Below, in pieces: positions 55,069 through 63,843 of a stretch of 64,000 bases of DNA. Positions within the stretch are counted from its first letter, which is position 1. Each line of letters begins with the position of its first letter. The stretch is from assembly GCF_014199205.1 (NCBI RefSeq), contig NZ_JACIJD010000006.1, positions 124,001 to 188,000 on the forward strand, given 5' to 3'. A program made the translations under genes and the position numbers. The notes beneath the pieces are model-generated. The model had not been told where the DNA came from. It saw only the letters and a list, made by a program, of their open reading frames with translations, and did no database searches. Source of the stretch: Muricoccus pecuniae (GTDB lineage: Bacteria > Pseudomonadota > Alphaproteobacteria > Acetobacterales > Acetobacteraceae).

Positions 55069-55912
55069 CGCGCCCTCCCCCACCGCCGCGCAGCGCCGGA
55101 TCGATGCCATGGCGGTGGCCGCGCGCCGCCGGCGCCGGCTCCAGGCGGCGCTGCCCTGGATCATCATCCTCGGCAGCTTTCTCCTCTGGGAGGTGATCTG
55201 CCGCGCCTTCGCCATCGAGCCGTTCGTGCTCCCCGCCCCCTCGGCGATCGGCGCGAGCATGGTGAAGTGGTGGCTGCCGCTGCTGGACAACGCCTGGCAG
55301 ACGCTGGTGACGACGCTCATCGGCTTCGCGCTGGCCATCGTCTTCGGCCTGCTGCTCGGGGTGGCGATCGGCTCCTCCACCCTGCTCTACCACGGGCTCT
55401 ACCCCCTGCTGATCGCCTTCAACTCCGTGCCGAAGGTGGCGGTGGTGCCGATCCTCGTGGTCTGGTTCGGCATCGGGACGATCCCGGCCGTGATCACCGC
55501 CTTCCTCATCTCCTTCTTCCCGATCGTCGTGAACGTGGCGACCGGCATCGCGACGGTGGAGCCGGAGCTGCGGGACGTGCTGCGCGCGCTCGGCGCGCGG
55601 CCGGCCGACATCATCCGCAAGGTCGGGCTGCCGCGGGCGATGCCCTATTTCTTCGCCTCGCTGAAGATCGCCATCACCGTTGCCTTCGTCGGCTCCATCA
55701 TGGCGGAGACGGTGGCGGCGAATAAGGGCATCGGCCACCTGATGATGCTCGCCTCCTCCCGCTTCGACGTGCCGCTCGTCTTCGCCGGGCTGATCATAAC
55801 GGGGGTGATGGGGGTGATCATGTATGTCGTCGCCGTGGCAGTGGAGAACCGGACGACGGGCTGGGCCATGCGCGGCCAGGATTCCGGCCAGGCTCCGGTC
55901 GCGGGAGTGTAA
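55058..55912 (+). CDS. ABC transporter permease (NitT/TauT type)
   Basis: A 284-residue permease with about six helices and the EAA loop EPELRDVLRALGARPADIIRKVGLPRAMPYFF. It pairs with the ATPase just upstream to import a small anion such as a sulfonate, nitrate or pyrimidine precursor. No cognate periplasmic binding gene lies next to the pair, though a Bug-type gene is 2 kb upstream. The nearby pca-like genes suggest an aromatic or related substrate, but this is only inferred. Confidence 0.9.
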   Translation: MPPDAPSPTAAQRRIDAMAVAARRRRRLQAALPWIIILGSFLLWEVICRAFAIEPFVLPAPSAIGASMVKWWLPLLDNAWQTLVTTLIGFALAIVFGLLLGVAIGSSTLLYHGLYPLLIAFNSVPKVAVVPILVVWFGIGTIPAVITAFLISFFPIVVNVATGIATVEPELRDVLRALGARPADIIRKVGLPRAMPYFFASLKIAITVAFVGSIMAETVAANKGIGHLMMLASSRFDVPLVFAGLIITGVMGVIMYVVAVAVENRTTGWAMRGQDSGQAPVAGV

Positions 55913-55982
55913 GGGGGGCGCCCCTTCCCGGCCGCCCCCCGGCGCGGCATGCTGCGCCGCACCGGGAGGGACTGGGGAAGAG

Positions 55983-57134
55983 ATGTTCATCACCGTCCGC
56001 GACGCCGCGGTCCATGTGCAGGTCGCGGGCCCGCCGGGCGCGCCGCCGCTCCTCATGCTGCACAGCCTCGGCACGGGGCTGCATGTCTGGGACCCCCAGG
56101 CCGAGGCCCTCTCCCGCACCCATCGCGTGATCCGTTTCGACCTGCGCGGCCACGGGCTGACGCCACCCGTCCCGGGCGAGGCGACGATGGAGGCCCTGGC
56201 CGGGGATGCCTTCGCCGTGCTCGACGCGCTCGGCATCGGGGCGGCCCATCTCGCCGGCATCTCCATCGGCGGGCGGATCGCGATGGAGATGCCGGCGTCG
56301 CGGCCGGAGCGCGTGCACTCCCTCTTTCTCCTCGACACCGCCATGGAGTTCCCGCCCGCCTCCAACTGGCAGGCGCGGATCGAGGCGGTGGGCGCGGGCG
56401 GCATGGCTGCCGTGGCCGACGGCGTGATGGCGCGCTGGGTGGTGGACCCCGCCCTCCCCTCCTCCCGCGCGCTGCGGGCCATGCTGCTCGCCACCCCGCC
56501 CGAGGGCTACGCCGCCTGCTGCGCCGCCCTGCGCGACGCACGCGCCGAGCCCCTGGCCGGACGGCTTCGCGGCCCCGCGGCGGTCGTGGTCGGCGAGCTC
56601 GACCAGTCCTCCCCGGTTTCCGCCGCCGAGGCGATCCGGGACGCCATCCCGGGCAGCACGCTCACCGTCCTGCCCGGCGTCTCCCATATCCCGACCTTCG
56701 AGGCGGCGGAGCCGATCATTGCGGCCCTCCAGGCCCATCTGCTCCGCGACCCCGCGGAGGACCCTCACGGCGCCGGCATGGCCGTGCGGAAGGCCGTGCT
56801 GGGCGAGGCGCATGTCGCCCGCGCCGGGTCGAACATCACCCCGCTGGACGCGCCCTTCCAGGACTACATCACGCGCAATGTCTGGGGGCAGATCTGGACG
56901 CGCCCGGGCCTGCCGCGCCACACGCGCTCCCTCCTCACCCTCGCCGTGACGGCGGCGCTGGCGCGGGAGGGCGAGTTCGGGCTGCATGTCCGCGCCACCC
57001 GGAACACGGGCGTGACGCCGGAGGAGATCGCGGAGGTGCTGCTCCAGGTCGGCGCCTATGCCGGGGTGCCCGTGGCCAACCACGCGCTGAAGATCGCGAA
57101 GGAAATCCTGGCCGATATGGAGGGGGCGCCTTGA
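55983..57134 (+). CDS. Fused 3-oxoadipate enol-lactonase and 4-carboxymuconolactone decarboxylase (PcaL-type)
   Basis: A 383-residue two-domain protein. Residues 1-250 are an alpha/beta hydrolase (GISIGG with Ser94, His in GVSHIP, the PcaD-like RFDLRGHGLT). Residues 260-383 are a CMD domain (ITRNVWGQIWTRPGLPRHTRSLL, then GVTPEEIAEVLLQVGAYAGVP). Such fusions carry out two steps of the protocatechuate branch. It shares 4 bp with the pcaB-like gene. Protocatechuate dioxygenase genes are not in the window, so the substrate could be a related lactone. Confidence 0.86.
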   Translation: MFITVRDAAVHVQVAGPPGAPPLLMLHSLGTGLHVWDPQAEALSRTHRVIRFDLRGHGLTPPVPGEATMEALAGDAFAVLDALGIGAAHLAGISIGGRIAMEMPASRPERVHSLFLLDTAMEFPPASNWQARIEAVGAGGMAAVADGVMARWVVDPALPSSRALRAMLLATPPEGYAACCAALRDARAEPLAGRLRGPAAVVVGELDQSSPVSAAEAIRDAIPGSTLTVLPGVSHIPTFEAAEPIIAALQAHLLRDPAEDPHGAGMAVRKAVLGEAHVARAGSNITPLDAPFQDYITRNVWGQIWTRPGLPRHTRSLLTLAVTAALAREGEFGLHVRATRNTGVTPEEIAEVLLQVGAYAGVPVANHALKIAKEILADMEGAP

Positions 57135-58480
57135 GCGCGGTCAATCCGGCGGACAGCCCCGTCTGGGGCGTCCTCTACGGCACGGATGCCATGCGCGGCG
57201 CCGTGGGCGACATGGCCCTGCTCCAGCGCATGCTGGACGTGGAGGCGGCGCTCGCCCGGGCCCAGGCAGGGCTGGGCATCGTGCCCGAGGAGGCAGCGCG
57301 CGCCATCACCGCCGCGGCGCGGGCCGACCGGCTGGACCTCCCCGGACTCGCGGCCGCCACGCGCAACACGGGCTATCCCGTGGTGGGGCTGGTGAAGCAG
57401 CTCGGCGCCCTGGCGGGGGAGGATGCCGCGCGCTGGACGCATTGGGGCGCGACCACCCAGGACATCCTCGACACCGCCCTCGTCCTCGCCCTGCGCGACG
57501 CCTTCGCTATCCTCCGTCGCGACCTCGACGCGACGATCGCGGCGCTCGCCGCCCGCGCGCGGGAGCACCGGGACACCGTGATGGCCGGGCGCACCCATCT
57601 CCAGCACGCGCTCCCCGTCACCTTCGGCTACAAGTGCGCCGTCTGGCTCTCGCCCCTGATCAACGCGCGGGAGACGCTGGACGCGCTGCTGCCCCGCCTC
57701 CTGCGCGTGCAGTTCGGCGGCGCGGTCGGCACCCTCGCCTCCCTCGGCGAGGACGGACCGGCCGTGGCGGAGGCGCTGGCGCGGGAACTCGACCTCGCCG
57801 TGCCGGAAATCCCCTGGCACGTCGCGCGCGACACGGTGACGGAGGCCGTGTGCTGGTGCGGCATCCTCTGCGGCACGTTGTCCAAGATGGCGACGGACGT
57901 GATGCTGCTGATGCAGACCGAGGTGGCCGAGGTGTTCGAGCCGCACGAGGCCGGGCGCGGGGGATCCTCGACCATGCCGCAGAAGCGCAACCCCATCGCC
58001 TGCGAGTACGTCCTCGCCCAGGCGCGCGGGGTTCACGCGCTGGTGCCCCAGGTGATGTCGGCCATGGCGCTCGATCACGAGCGCGGCACCGGCCCCTGGC
58101 AGGCCGAGCCGCTGGCCATCCCCCAGGCGATGCTGCTGACCGCCGGCGCCCTGGACCAGGCCCGCCAGATCGCCGAGGGCATGACGGTGGACGCGGCCCG
58201 GATGCGGCGCAACCTGGAGGCGACGGGCGGCGCGATCATGGCCGAGGCGGTGATGATGGGTCTCGCCCCGATGCTCGGCCGCGGCGCGGCGCATGACGCC
58301 GTCCACCACGCATGCGACCTCGCCCTGGCCGAGCGGATCCCGCTCGCCCAGGCCCTGGGGCGTGACGAGGCCGTATCGAACCGCCTTGACGCCGGGGCGA
58401 TCGCCCGCCTCACTGATCCTTCCACCTATCTCGGTAGCGCAGGTCTCTTCGTGGACCGCGTCCTGGAGCGCTTATCATGA
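57131..58480 (+). CDS. 3-carboxy-cis,cis-muconate cycloisomerase-like lyase (PcaB family)
   Basis: A 449-residue fumarase/aspartase-superfamily enzyme. The signature GGSSTMPQKRNP (about residues 276-287) is the family loop, and THWGATTQDILDTA is the substrate-binding region. PcaB cyclises carboxymuconate to the muconolactone used by the PcaL domain next door, so the order fits. It starts with TTG at 57131, 4 bp inside the upstream gene, and ends overlapping the hydroxy-acid oxidase gene by 4 bp. Adenylosuccinate-lyase-like relatives exist, so some caution is needed. Confidence 0.85.
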   Translation: MSAVNPADSPVWGVLYGTDAMRGAVGDMALLQRMLDVEAALARAQAGLGIVPEEAARAITAAARADRLDLPGLAAATRNTGYPVVGLVKQLGALAGEDAARWTHWGATTQDILDTALVLALRDAFAILRRDLDATIAALAARAREHRDTVMAGRTHLQHALPVTFGYKCAVWLSPLINARETLDALLPRLLRVQFGGAVGTLASLGEDGPAVAEALARELDLAVPEIPWHVARDTVTEAVCWCGILCGTLSKMATDVMLLMQTEVAEVFEPHEAGRGGSSTMPQKRNPIACEYVLAQARGVHALVPQVMSAMALDHERGTGPWQAEPLAIPQAMLLTAGALDQARQIAEGMTVDAARMRRNLEATGGAIMAEAVMMGLAPMLGRGAAHDAVHHACDLALAERIPLAQALGRDEAVSNRLDAGAIARLTDPSTYLGSAGLFVDRVLERLS

Positions 58481-59727
58481 GCCCGCCCGACGGGAACGGC
58501 GCCGCGCCGGTTCCCCCGCCCGCCAAGAGTGTCTATCGCAGCGTCTCGACGGGGCTGCCGCGCCGCCTTCGCTCCGTCCTGGCGCTCGACGACTTCGAGC
58601 CCGCCGCGCGCCGAAAGCTGCCCCGCCCGCTCTTCGGCTACATCGCCGGGGCGGCGGAGACGAATTCCTCGCTGAAGGACAACCGCGGCGTGTTCGGCGA
58701 ATGGGCCTTCCGCCCGCGCTACCTCGTCGATGTCTCCCGCCGCAGCATGGTCACCTCCCTCTTCGGGCGGGAGTGCAGCGCGCCCTTCGGCATCGCGCCG
58801 ATGGGAATCAGCGCGATGATGGCCTATCGCGGCGACCTCGTCCTCGCCCGCGCGGCGCGGGACGCGAACATCCCGATGATCATGAGCGGCTCCTCCCTCG
58901 TCCCGCTGGAGGAGGTCGTGCGGGAGGCGCCGGACAGCTGGTTCCAGGCCTATCTGCCGGGCGAGCCCGCGCGGATCGCGGCGCTGGTGGACCGGGTGGC
59001 CGCGGCGGGCTTCCGTACCCTGGTCCTGACGGTGGACGTGACCACCATGGGCAACCGCGAGAACAATGTCCGCAGCGGCTTCTCCACCCCGCTCAAGCCC
59101 ACGCTGCGCCTCGCCTGGGACGGCGCGATCCGCCCGCGCTGGCTGTGGGACACGATGTTCCGCACGCTGCGCCACCACGGCATGCCGCATTTCGAGAACT
59201 CCTACGCGACCCGCGGCGCCCCCATTATCGCGCGCAACGTGGAGCGCGACTTCGGCGCGCGGGACCACCTGAACTGGTCGCACCTCGCCCAGATCCGGCA
59301 GCGCTGGAAGGGCAAGCTGGTGGTGAAGGGCATCCTGCACGGGGAGGACGCGCGCCGCGTCCATGAGGAGGGGGTGGACGGCGTCATCGTCTCCAACCAT
59401 GGCGGCCGCCAGCTCGACGGCGCCATCTCCGCCTTCCGCGCCCTGCCGGAGGTGAAGTCCGCCGCCGGCGACATGGTGGTGATGATGGATGGCGGCATCC
59501 GCCGCGGCTCGGACGTGCTGAAGGCGATGGCCCTCGGTGCCGACTTCGTCTTCGTCGGCCGCCCCTTCCTCTATGCCGCCGCCGTGGGCGCGGAGGCCGG
59601 GGTGCGGCACGGGATCGAGATCCTCTCCTCCGAGGTGGACCGCAACCTCGCCCTTCTCGGCGTCCAGCGGCCGGACGAGGTCGGGATGCACCACCTCGTG
59701 CGCGTCGGCGGCGTGCCGCCCATGTGA
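58477..59727 (+). CDS. FMN-dependent alpha-hydroxy acid oxidase/dehydrogenase
   Basis: A 416-residue enzyme of the lactate/glycolate/mandelate oxidase family. The active-site His and Arg are in SNHGGRQLDGA (His about 309); VVKGILHGEDA provides the FMN Lys. The FMN phosphate region is MDGGIRRGSDVLKAMALGADFVFVGRPFLY. It is coupled to the pcaB-like gene by a 4 bp overlap, so it may feed a 2-hydroxy acid into the same catabolic route. The substrate (mandelate, lactate or other) is unknown. Confidence 0.9.
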   Translation: MSPPDGNGAAPVPPPAKSVYRSVSTGLPRRLRSVLALDDFEPAARRKLPRPLFGYIAGAAETNSSLKDNRGVFGEWAFRPRYLVDVSRRSMVTSLFGRECSAPFGIAPMGISAMMAYRGDLVLARAARDANIPMIMSGSSLVPLEEVVREAPDSWFQAYLPGEPARIAALVDRVAAAGFRTLVLTVDVTTMGNRENNVRSGFSTPLKPTLRLAWDGAIRPRWLWDTMFRTLRHHGMPHFENSYATRGAPIIARNVERDFGARDHLNWSHLAQIRQRWKGKLVVKGILHGEDARRVHEEGVDGVIVSNHGGRQLDGAISAFRALPEVKSAAGDMVVMMDGGIRRGSDVLKAMALGADFVFVGRPFLYAAAVGAEAGVRHGIEILSSEVDRNLALLGVQRPDEVGMHHLVRVGGVPPM

Positions 59728-59732
59728 GGGCG

Positions 59733-59781
59733 GGAGGGGATCGGCGGCGGGCGGCACCGCCCCGCCGTGCCGGTCCCCTCC
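59733..59781. terminator. Hairpin between convergent genes (hydroxy-acid oxidase and rmuC)
   Basis: Arms GGAGGGGATCGGC (59733-59745) and GCCGGTCCCCTCC (59769-59781) pair over 13 bp with one G-U. It lies between the two convergent stops and could terminate or protect both transcripts. No T-run is present. Confidence 0.5.
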
Positions 59782-59789
59782 AGGGTCTT

Positions 59790-61220
59790 CTAGTCGGCCG
59801 CCGGCGCCAAGGCGGTCGCGGGGCCGGACAGGGCGGGGAGGTCGGTCAGCTCCACCGCCTCGATCGCGACGCCGCGGCGGGTGATCTTGCCCGTGGTGAT
59901 CTCGATCTGCTGCACGTCGTTCTGCATGTCGAGGAAGTGCTTGCGGAGCTTCGTGACCCGGTCATCCAGCCGGCCGACATCCTTCATCAGCTCAGCCACC
60001 TGGTTCTTGATCTGCCCGGCCTCCGCCCGCATGCGCACGTCCTGCATCAGGGCGCGCATGGTGCCGAGCACGGCCCACATGGTGCTGGGCGAGACGATGT
60101 AGACGCCCCGCCGCGCCGCCGCGTCCACCACGGGGGAGTGGGCGGCGTGGAGATCGGCGTAGATCGCCTCTGAAGGCACGAAGATCAGCGCGCCCTCGGC
60201 CGTCTCGCCGGGGCAGATGTACTTGCCGGCCACATCGTCCACATGGCGCGTCACATCGGCGGCGAAGCGCTTGGTCGCGGCGATGCGGGCGGCGTCGTCC
60301 GCCGCGTCGCGGGCGGCGAGCCAGGCCTCCAGCGGGAACTTGCTGTCCACGGCGATCGGGCCGGGCGGGTGCGGCAGGCGGATCAGCACGTCGCAGCGCG
60401 TGCGGTTGGCCAGGGTGTGCTGCCAGGAGAAGCCGTCCGCCGGCAGCCGATCCTCCACGATCTGGCGGAGCTGCACCTCCCCGAAGGCGCCGCGGGACTG
60501 CTTGTTGCCCAGGATCTGGGCAAGGCTGCCCACCTGCGCGCCCAGCGCCTCCATGTTCGCCCGCGCCGCATCGATCACGGCCAGCCGCTCGTGGATGCGG
60601 CCCGCCGTTTCCTCCGCCTTGACCGCGTTCTCGTTGAGGACGCGCGAGAGCCTGTCGTTCTGCGCGGCCACGGCGGCGCCGAGCGATTCCTGGGTCGCGG
60701 CCAGCCGGTCGGCCAGCGCCTTCTCCTGTGCGGCCAGGCGCTCGTTCTGGGAGGAGAGCGCGCTGGCCAGGGTCTCCGTGAGCGCGAGGCTGGAGGCAGA
60801 GAGGCGCTCGGCGAGCACCTTCTCCTGCGCCGCCAGCCGCTCGTTCTGGGCGGCCGTGCTGTTGGCCACCGCCAGCCCCTGCGCGGCCAGCGCCTCGGCC
60901 ATGGCGCGGGTCGCCTCGCCGATGCGGTCGGCCAGGGCCTGCTCCGTCGCGCCCAGCCGCTCGCGCTGGGCGGCCAGCGCCGCGTCCGTCGCGTGGCGGG
61001 CCTCAGCGAGGCGGTCCGCCATGGCGCGCTCGGCGGCGGCGGCGCGGTCGGCGGCCGCGGCGGCCTGCCGGTCCTGGGCGGCGCCCAGGGCGTCCAGCTT
61101 GCCCGAGAGCGCCGCCATCGCTTCCCCTCCGCCCGAGGGGCGGCGGATCAGCAGGAGGACGACCCCCAGCAATGCCAGCCCGGCCAGGACGGTGAGGAGT
61201 GGACCTGACATTTCGGCCAT
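59790..61220 (-). CDS. rmuC: DNA recombination protein RmuC
   Basis: A 476-residue protein with one N-terminal transmembrane helix (LLTVLAGLALLGVVLLLI, about residues 7-24), a long coiled coil (about 35-210) and the RmuC nuclease-like domain (NKQSRGAFGEVQLRQIVED, DSKFPLEAWLAA, FVPSEAIYADLH). The coiled coil contains near-identical copies of AAQNERLAAQEKALADRLA. It acts in genome maintenance, limiting inversions. The ATG at 61220 is preferred over a more distant frame extension. Confidence 0.92.
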   Translation of the reverse strand: MAEMSGPLLTVLAGLALLGVVLLLIRRPSGGGEAMAALSGKLDALGAAQDRQAAAAADRAAAAERAMADRLAEARHATDAALAAQRERLGATEQALADRIGEATRAMAEALAAQGLAVANSTAAQNERLAAQEKVLAERLSASSLALTETLASALSSQNERLAAQEKALADRLAATQESLGAAVAAQNDRLSRVLNENAVKAEETAGRIHERLAVIDAARANMEALGAQVGSLAQILGNKQSRGAFGEVQLRQIVEDRLPADGFSWQHTLANRTRCDVLIRLPHPPGPIAVDSKFPLEAWLAARDAADDAARIAATKRFAADVTRHVDDVAGKYICPGETAEGALIFVPSEAIYADLHAAHSPVVDAAARRGVYIVSPSTMWAVLGTMRALMQDVRMRAEAGQIKNQVAELMKDVGRLDDRVTKLRKHFLDMQNDVQQIEITTGKITRRGVAIEAVELTDLPALSGPATALAPAAD

Positions 61221-61296
61221 AAAGGTGCCTCGGAGATCAAGAGGTTGCGGCGCAGCACTCGCACCGCGCGGGATGCATGCCATATAGCAGGGGCCC

Positions 61297-63843
61297 ATGG
61301 GAACATTGCCGGAACCCTTCGCGGGCTGGTTCGCCGCGCGCGGCTGGACACCGCGCCCCCACCAGTTGGCCCTCTGGGAGGCCGCGCGCGCCGGCGAGAG
61401 CGCCCTCCTCGTCGCGCCGACGGGCGGCGGCAAGACGCTGGCGGGCTTTCTTCCCACGCTGGTCGAACTGCACGAGGCCCCGCGGGAGGGCTTGCACACC
61501 CTCTACGTCTCGCCGCTCAAGGCGCTGGCGGTGGACATCGCCCGCAACCTAATGGACCCCGTGCAGGAAATGGGCTTGCCGATCCGCATCGAGACGCGGA
61601 CGGGCGACACCCCCCAGAACCGCCGCGCCCGCCAGCGCGAGACGCCGCCGGAGATCCTGCTGACCACGCCGGAGAGCCTCGCGGTCCTTCTCGCCAACCC
61701 GGACGCACCGGGCCTCTTCGCCGGGCTGCGGTCCGTGGTGGTGGATGAGGCGCATGCCATGGCCGGCACCAAGCGGGGCGACCAGCTCTCGCTTCTCATG
61801 GCCCGGCTGGACGCGCTGGCGCCCGGTCTGCGGCGCGTCGGCCTGTCCGCCACCGTCGCGCATCCCGAGGCGCTGCGCGCCTGGCTGTCCCCGACGGCGC
61901 GGGCGGAGGACGTGCGGTTCGTCCTCGGGCGCGGCGGCGCGGAGCCGGTGATGGATCTCATGCTGCCCGAGGGGCACCTGCCCTGGGGCGGGCACATGGG
62001 CATCGCCTCCGCCCCCGGCATCCTGGCGCGCATCGGCGGGGCCGGCGTGACCATCGTCTTCGTCAACACCCGCGCCCAGGCGGAGCTGATCTTCGCCGCG
62101 CTGTGGAAGCTCAACGACGCCAACCTGCCCATCGCCCTCCACCACGGCTCGCTCCAGATCGAGCAGCGGCGGAAAGTGGAGGCGGCGATGGCGGCGGGGA
62201 AGCTGCGGGCGGTGGTGGCCACCGCCTCGCTCGACCTCGGCATCGACTGGGGCGCGGTGGACCAGGTGATCCAGGTCGGCGCACCCAAGGGCGTGTCGCG
62301 CCTGCTCCAGCGCATCGGCCGTGCGAACCACCGGATGGACGAGCCCTCCCGCGCCGTGCTCGTGCCCGCCAACCGCTTCGAGGTGATCGAGTGCGTCGCC
62401 GCCACCGAGGCCGTGCGCGCGCATGAGCTGGACGGCGACGCGCCGCGCCCGGGCGGGCTGGACGTGCTCGCCCAGCACATCCTTGCCATTGCCTGCCAGG
62501 CGCCCTTCCACCCCGACGACCTCTATGCCGAGGTCACGCGCGCCGGGGCCTATGCCACCCTCACCCGCCGGGACTTCGACGACGTGCTGCGCTTCGTCGA
62601 GGATGGCGGCTACGCGCTCCGGGCCTATGACCGCTTCCGCCGACTGTTCAGGGATTCCGAGGGAATGGTGCATGTGCGGGACCTCCGCGTCGCCCGGCAG
62701 GCCCGGATGAACCTCGGCACCATCGTGGACACGCCGATGCTGAAGGTGCGGCTGCGCGGCGGCCCCGTGCTGGGGGAGGTGGAGGAGTGGTTCGCCTCCA
62801 CGCTGGAGCCCGGCCACTGCTTCATCTTCGCCGGGCAGACCCTCCGCTACGAGGGGATCGATGCCCTCACCATGGTCGTCACCCGCGGCGGCGAGGGGGA
62901 GCCGCGCGTGCCCGCCTATGCCGGCGCCCGCCTTCCGCTCTCGACCAACCTGTCCTTCCGCGTTCGCTCCATCCTGGCGGACCCGAAGCGCTGGCGCGCG
63001 CTGCCCGAGCCCGTGCGCGACTGGCTGCGGCTGCAGCAGCGCCGCTCCGAGTTGCCGCAGCGGGATGGCATGCTGGTGGAGGTGTTCCCCAAGGGCGGCC
63101 GCTGGTTCATGGTCGCCTACTGCTTCGAGGGGCGCCTCGCCCACCAGACGCTGGGGATGCTCGTCACGAAGCGCATGGAGCGTCTGGGCTACGGGCCCAT
63201 GGGCTATCTCGGCACGGATTACGTGCTGGCGACCTGGAGCGCCTTCGAGCCCGACGACCCCGAGCGTCTCTTCGAGGAGGACATCCTCGGCGAGGAGCTG
63301 GAGGAGTGGATCGCGGAATCCTCCATGCTCCGCCGCACCTTCCGCAACATCGCGACGATCGCCGGGCTGATCGAGAAGAACCACCCGGGCCAGGAGAAGT
63401 CCGGCCGACAGATGACCATGAACTCGGACCTGATCTACGACGTGCTGCGCAAGTACGAGCCCGACCACATCCTCCTCCGCGCCACCCGCGCCGAGGCCGC
63501 CCATGGCCTCACCGATGTCGGCCGCATCGCGACCCTTCTCTCCCGTATCAAGGGGGCGATCCGGGTGCGTCGGCTGGACCGCGTCTCGCCCCTGGCCGTC
63601 CCCGCGCTGATCGAGGAGGGGCGGGAATGGGTGGCCGGCGGGGCGGAGGACGCGCTGCTGGCCGAGGCCGCCGCGCTGGTGGACGAGGCGACCGGCGGGG
63701 CCGAGCACTTCGCCGACGTGCTGGCCGAGGTGACCGAGGGCGTCCGCGTGCGTTCGGGAGTGGTGGACCGTCCGAGACGAGAGAACAGACGCCGCCCCCC
63801 TGCCCGCCGCGTCAGCCGCAGCGCGAGGGGGCTGGCGACGTGA
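61297..63843 (+). CDS. Ligase-associated DNA damage response DEXH-box helicase (Lhr-like)
   Basis: An 848-residue SF2 helicase of the ligase-associated DNA-repair set found in many Proteobacteria. Walker A is APTGGGKT (about residues 40-47), the DEAH box is VVDEAHAM (about 149-156), and motif VI is QRIGRANHR. The C-terminal 400 residues match the Lhr-core accessory domain (FEGRLAHQTLGMLVTKRMERLGYGPMGYLG). It overlaps the next gene, the PdeM phosphoesterase, by 4 bp, typical of this cluster. Confidence 0.93.
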   Translation: MGTLPEPFAGWFAARGWTPRPHQLALWEAARAGESALLVAPTGGGKTLAGFLPTLVELHEAPREGLHTLYVSPLKALAVDIARNLMDPVQEMGLPIRIETRTGDTPQNRRARQRETPPEILLTTPESLAVLLANPDAPGLFAGLRSVVVDEAHAMAGTKRGDQLSLLMARLDALAPGLRRVGLSATVAHPEALRAWLSPTARAEDVRFVLGRGGAEPVMDLMLPEGHLPWGGHMGIASAPGILARIGGAGVTIVFVNTRAQAELIFAALWKLNDANLPIALHHGSLQIEQRRKVEAAMAAGKLRAVVATASLDLGIDWGAVDQVIQVGAPKGVSRLLQRIGRANHRMDEPSRAVLVPANRFEVIECVAATEAVRAHELDGDAPRPGGLDVLAQHILAIACQAPFHPDDLYAEVTRAGAYATLTRRDFDDVLRFVEDGGYALRAYDRFRRLFRDSEGMVHVRDLRVARQARMNLGTIVDTPMLKVRLRGGPVLGEVEEWFASTLEPGHCFIFAGQTLRYEGIDALTMVVTRGGEGEPRVPAYAGARLPLSTNLSFRVRSILADPKRWRALPEPVRDWLRLQQRRSELPQRDGMLVEVFPKGGRWFMVAYCFEGRLAHQTLGMLVTKRMERLGYGPMGYLGTDYVLATWSAFEPDDPERLFEEDILGEELEEWIAESSMLRRTFRNIATIAGLIEKNHPGQEKSGRQMTMNSDLIYDVLRKYEPDHILLRATRAEAAHGLTDVGRIATLLSRIKGAIRVRRLDRVSPLAVPALIEEGREWVAGGAEDALLAEAAALVDEATGGAEHFADVLAEVTEGVRVRSGVVDRPRRENRRRPPARRVSRSARGLAT

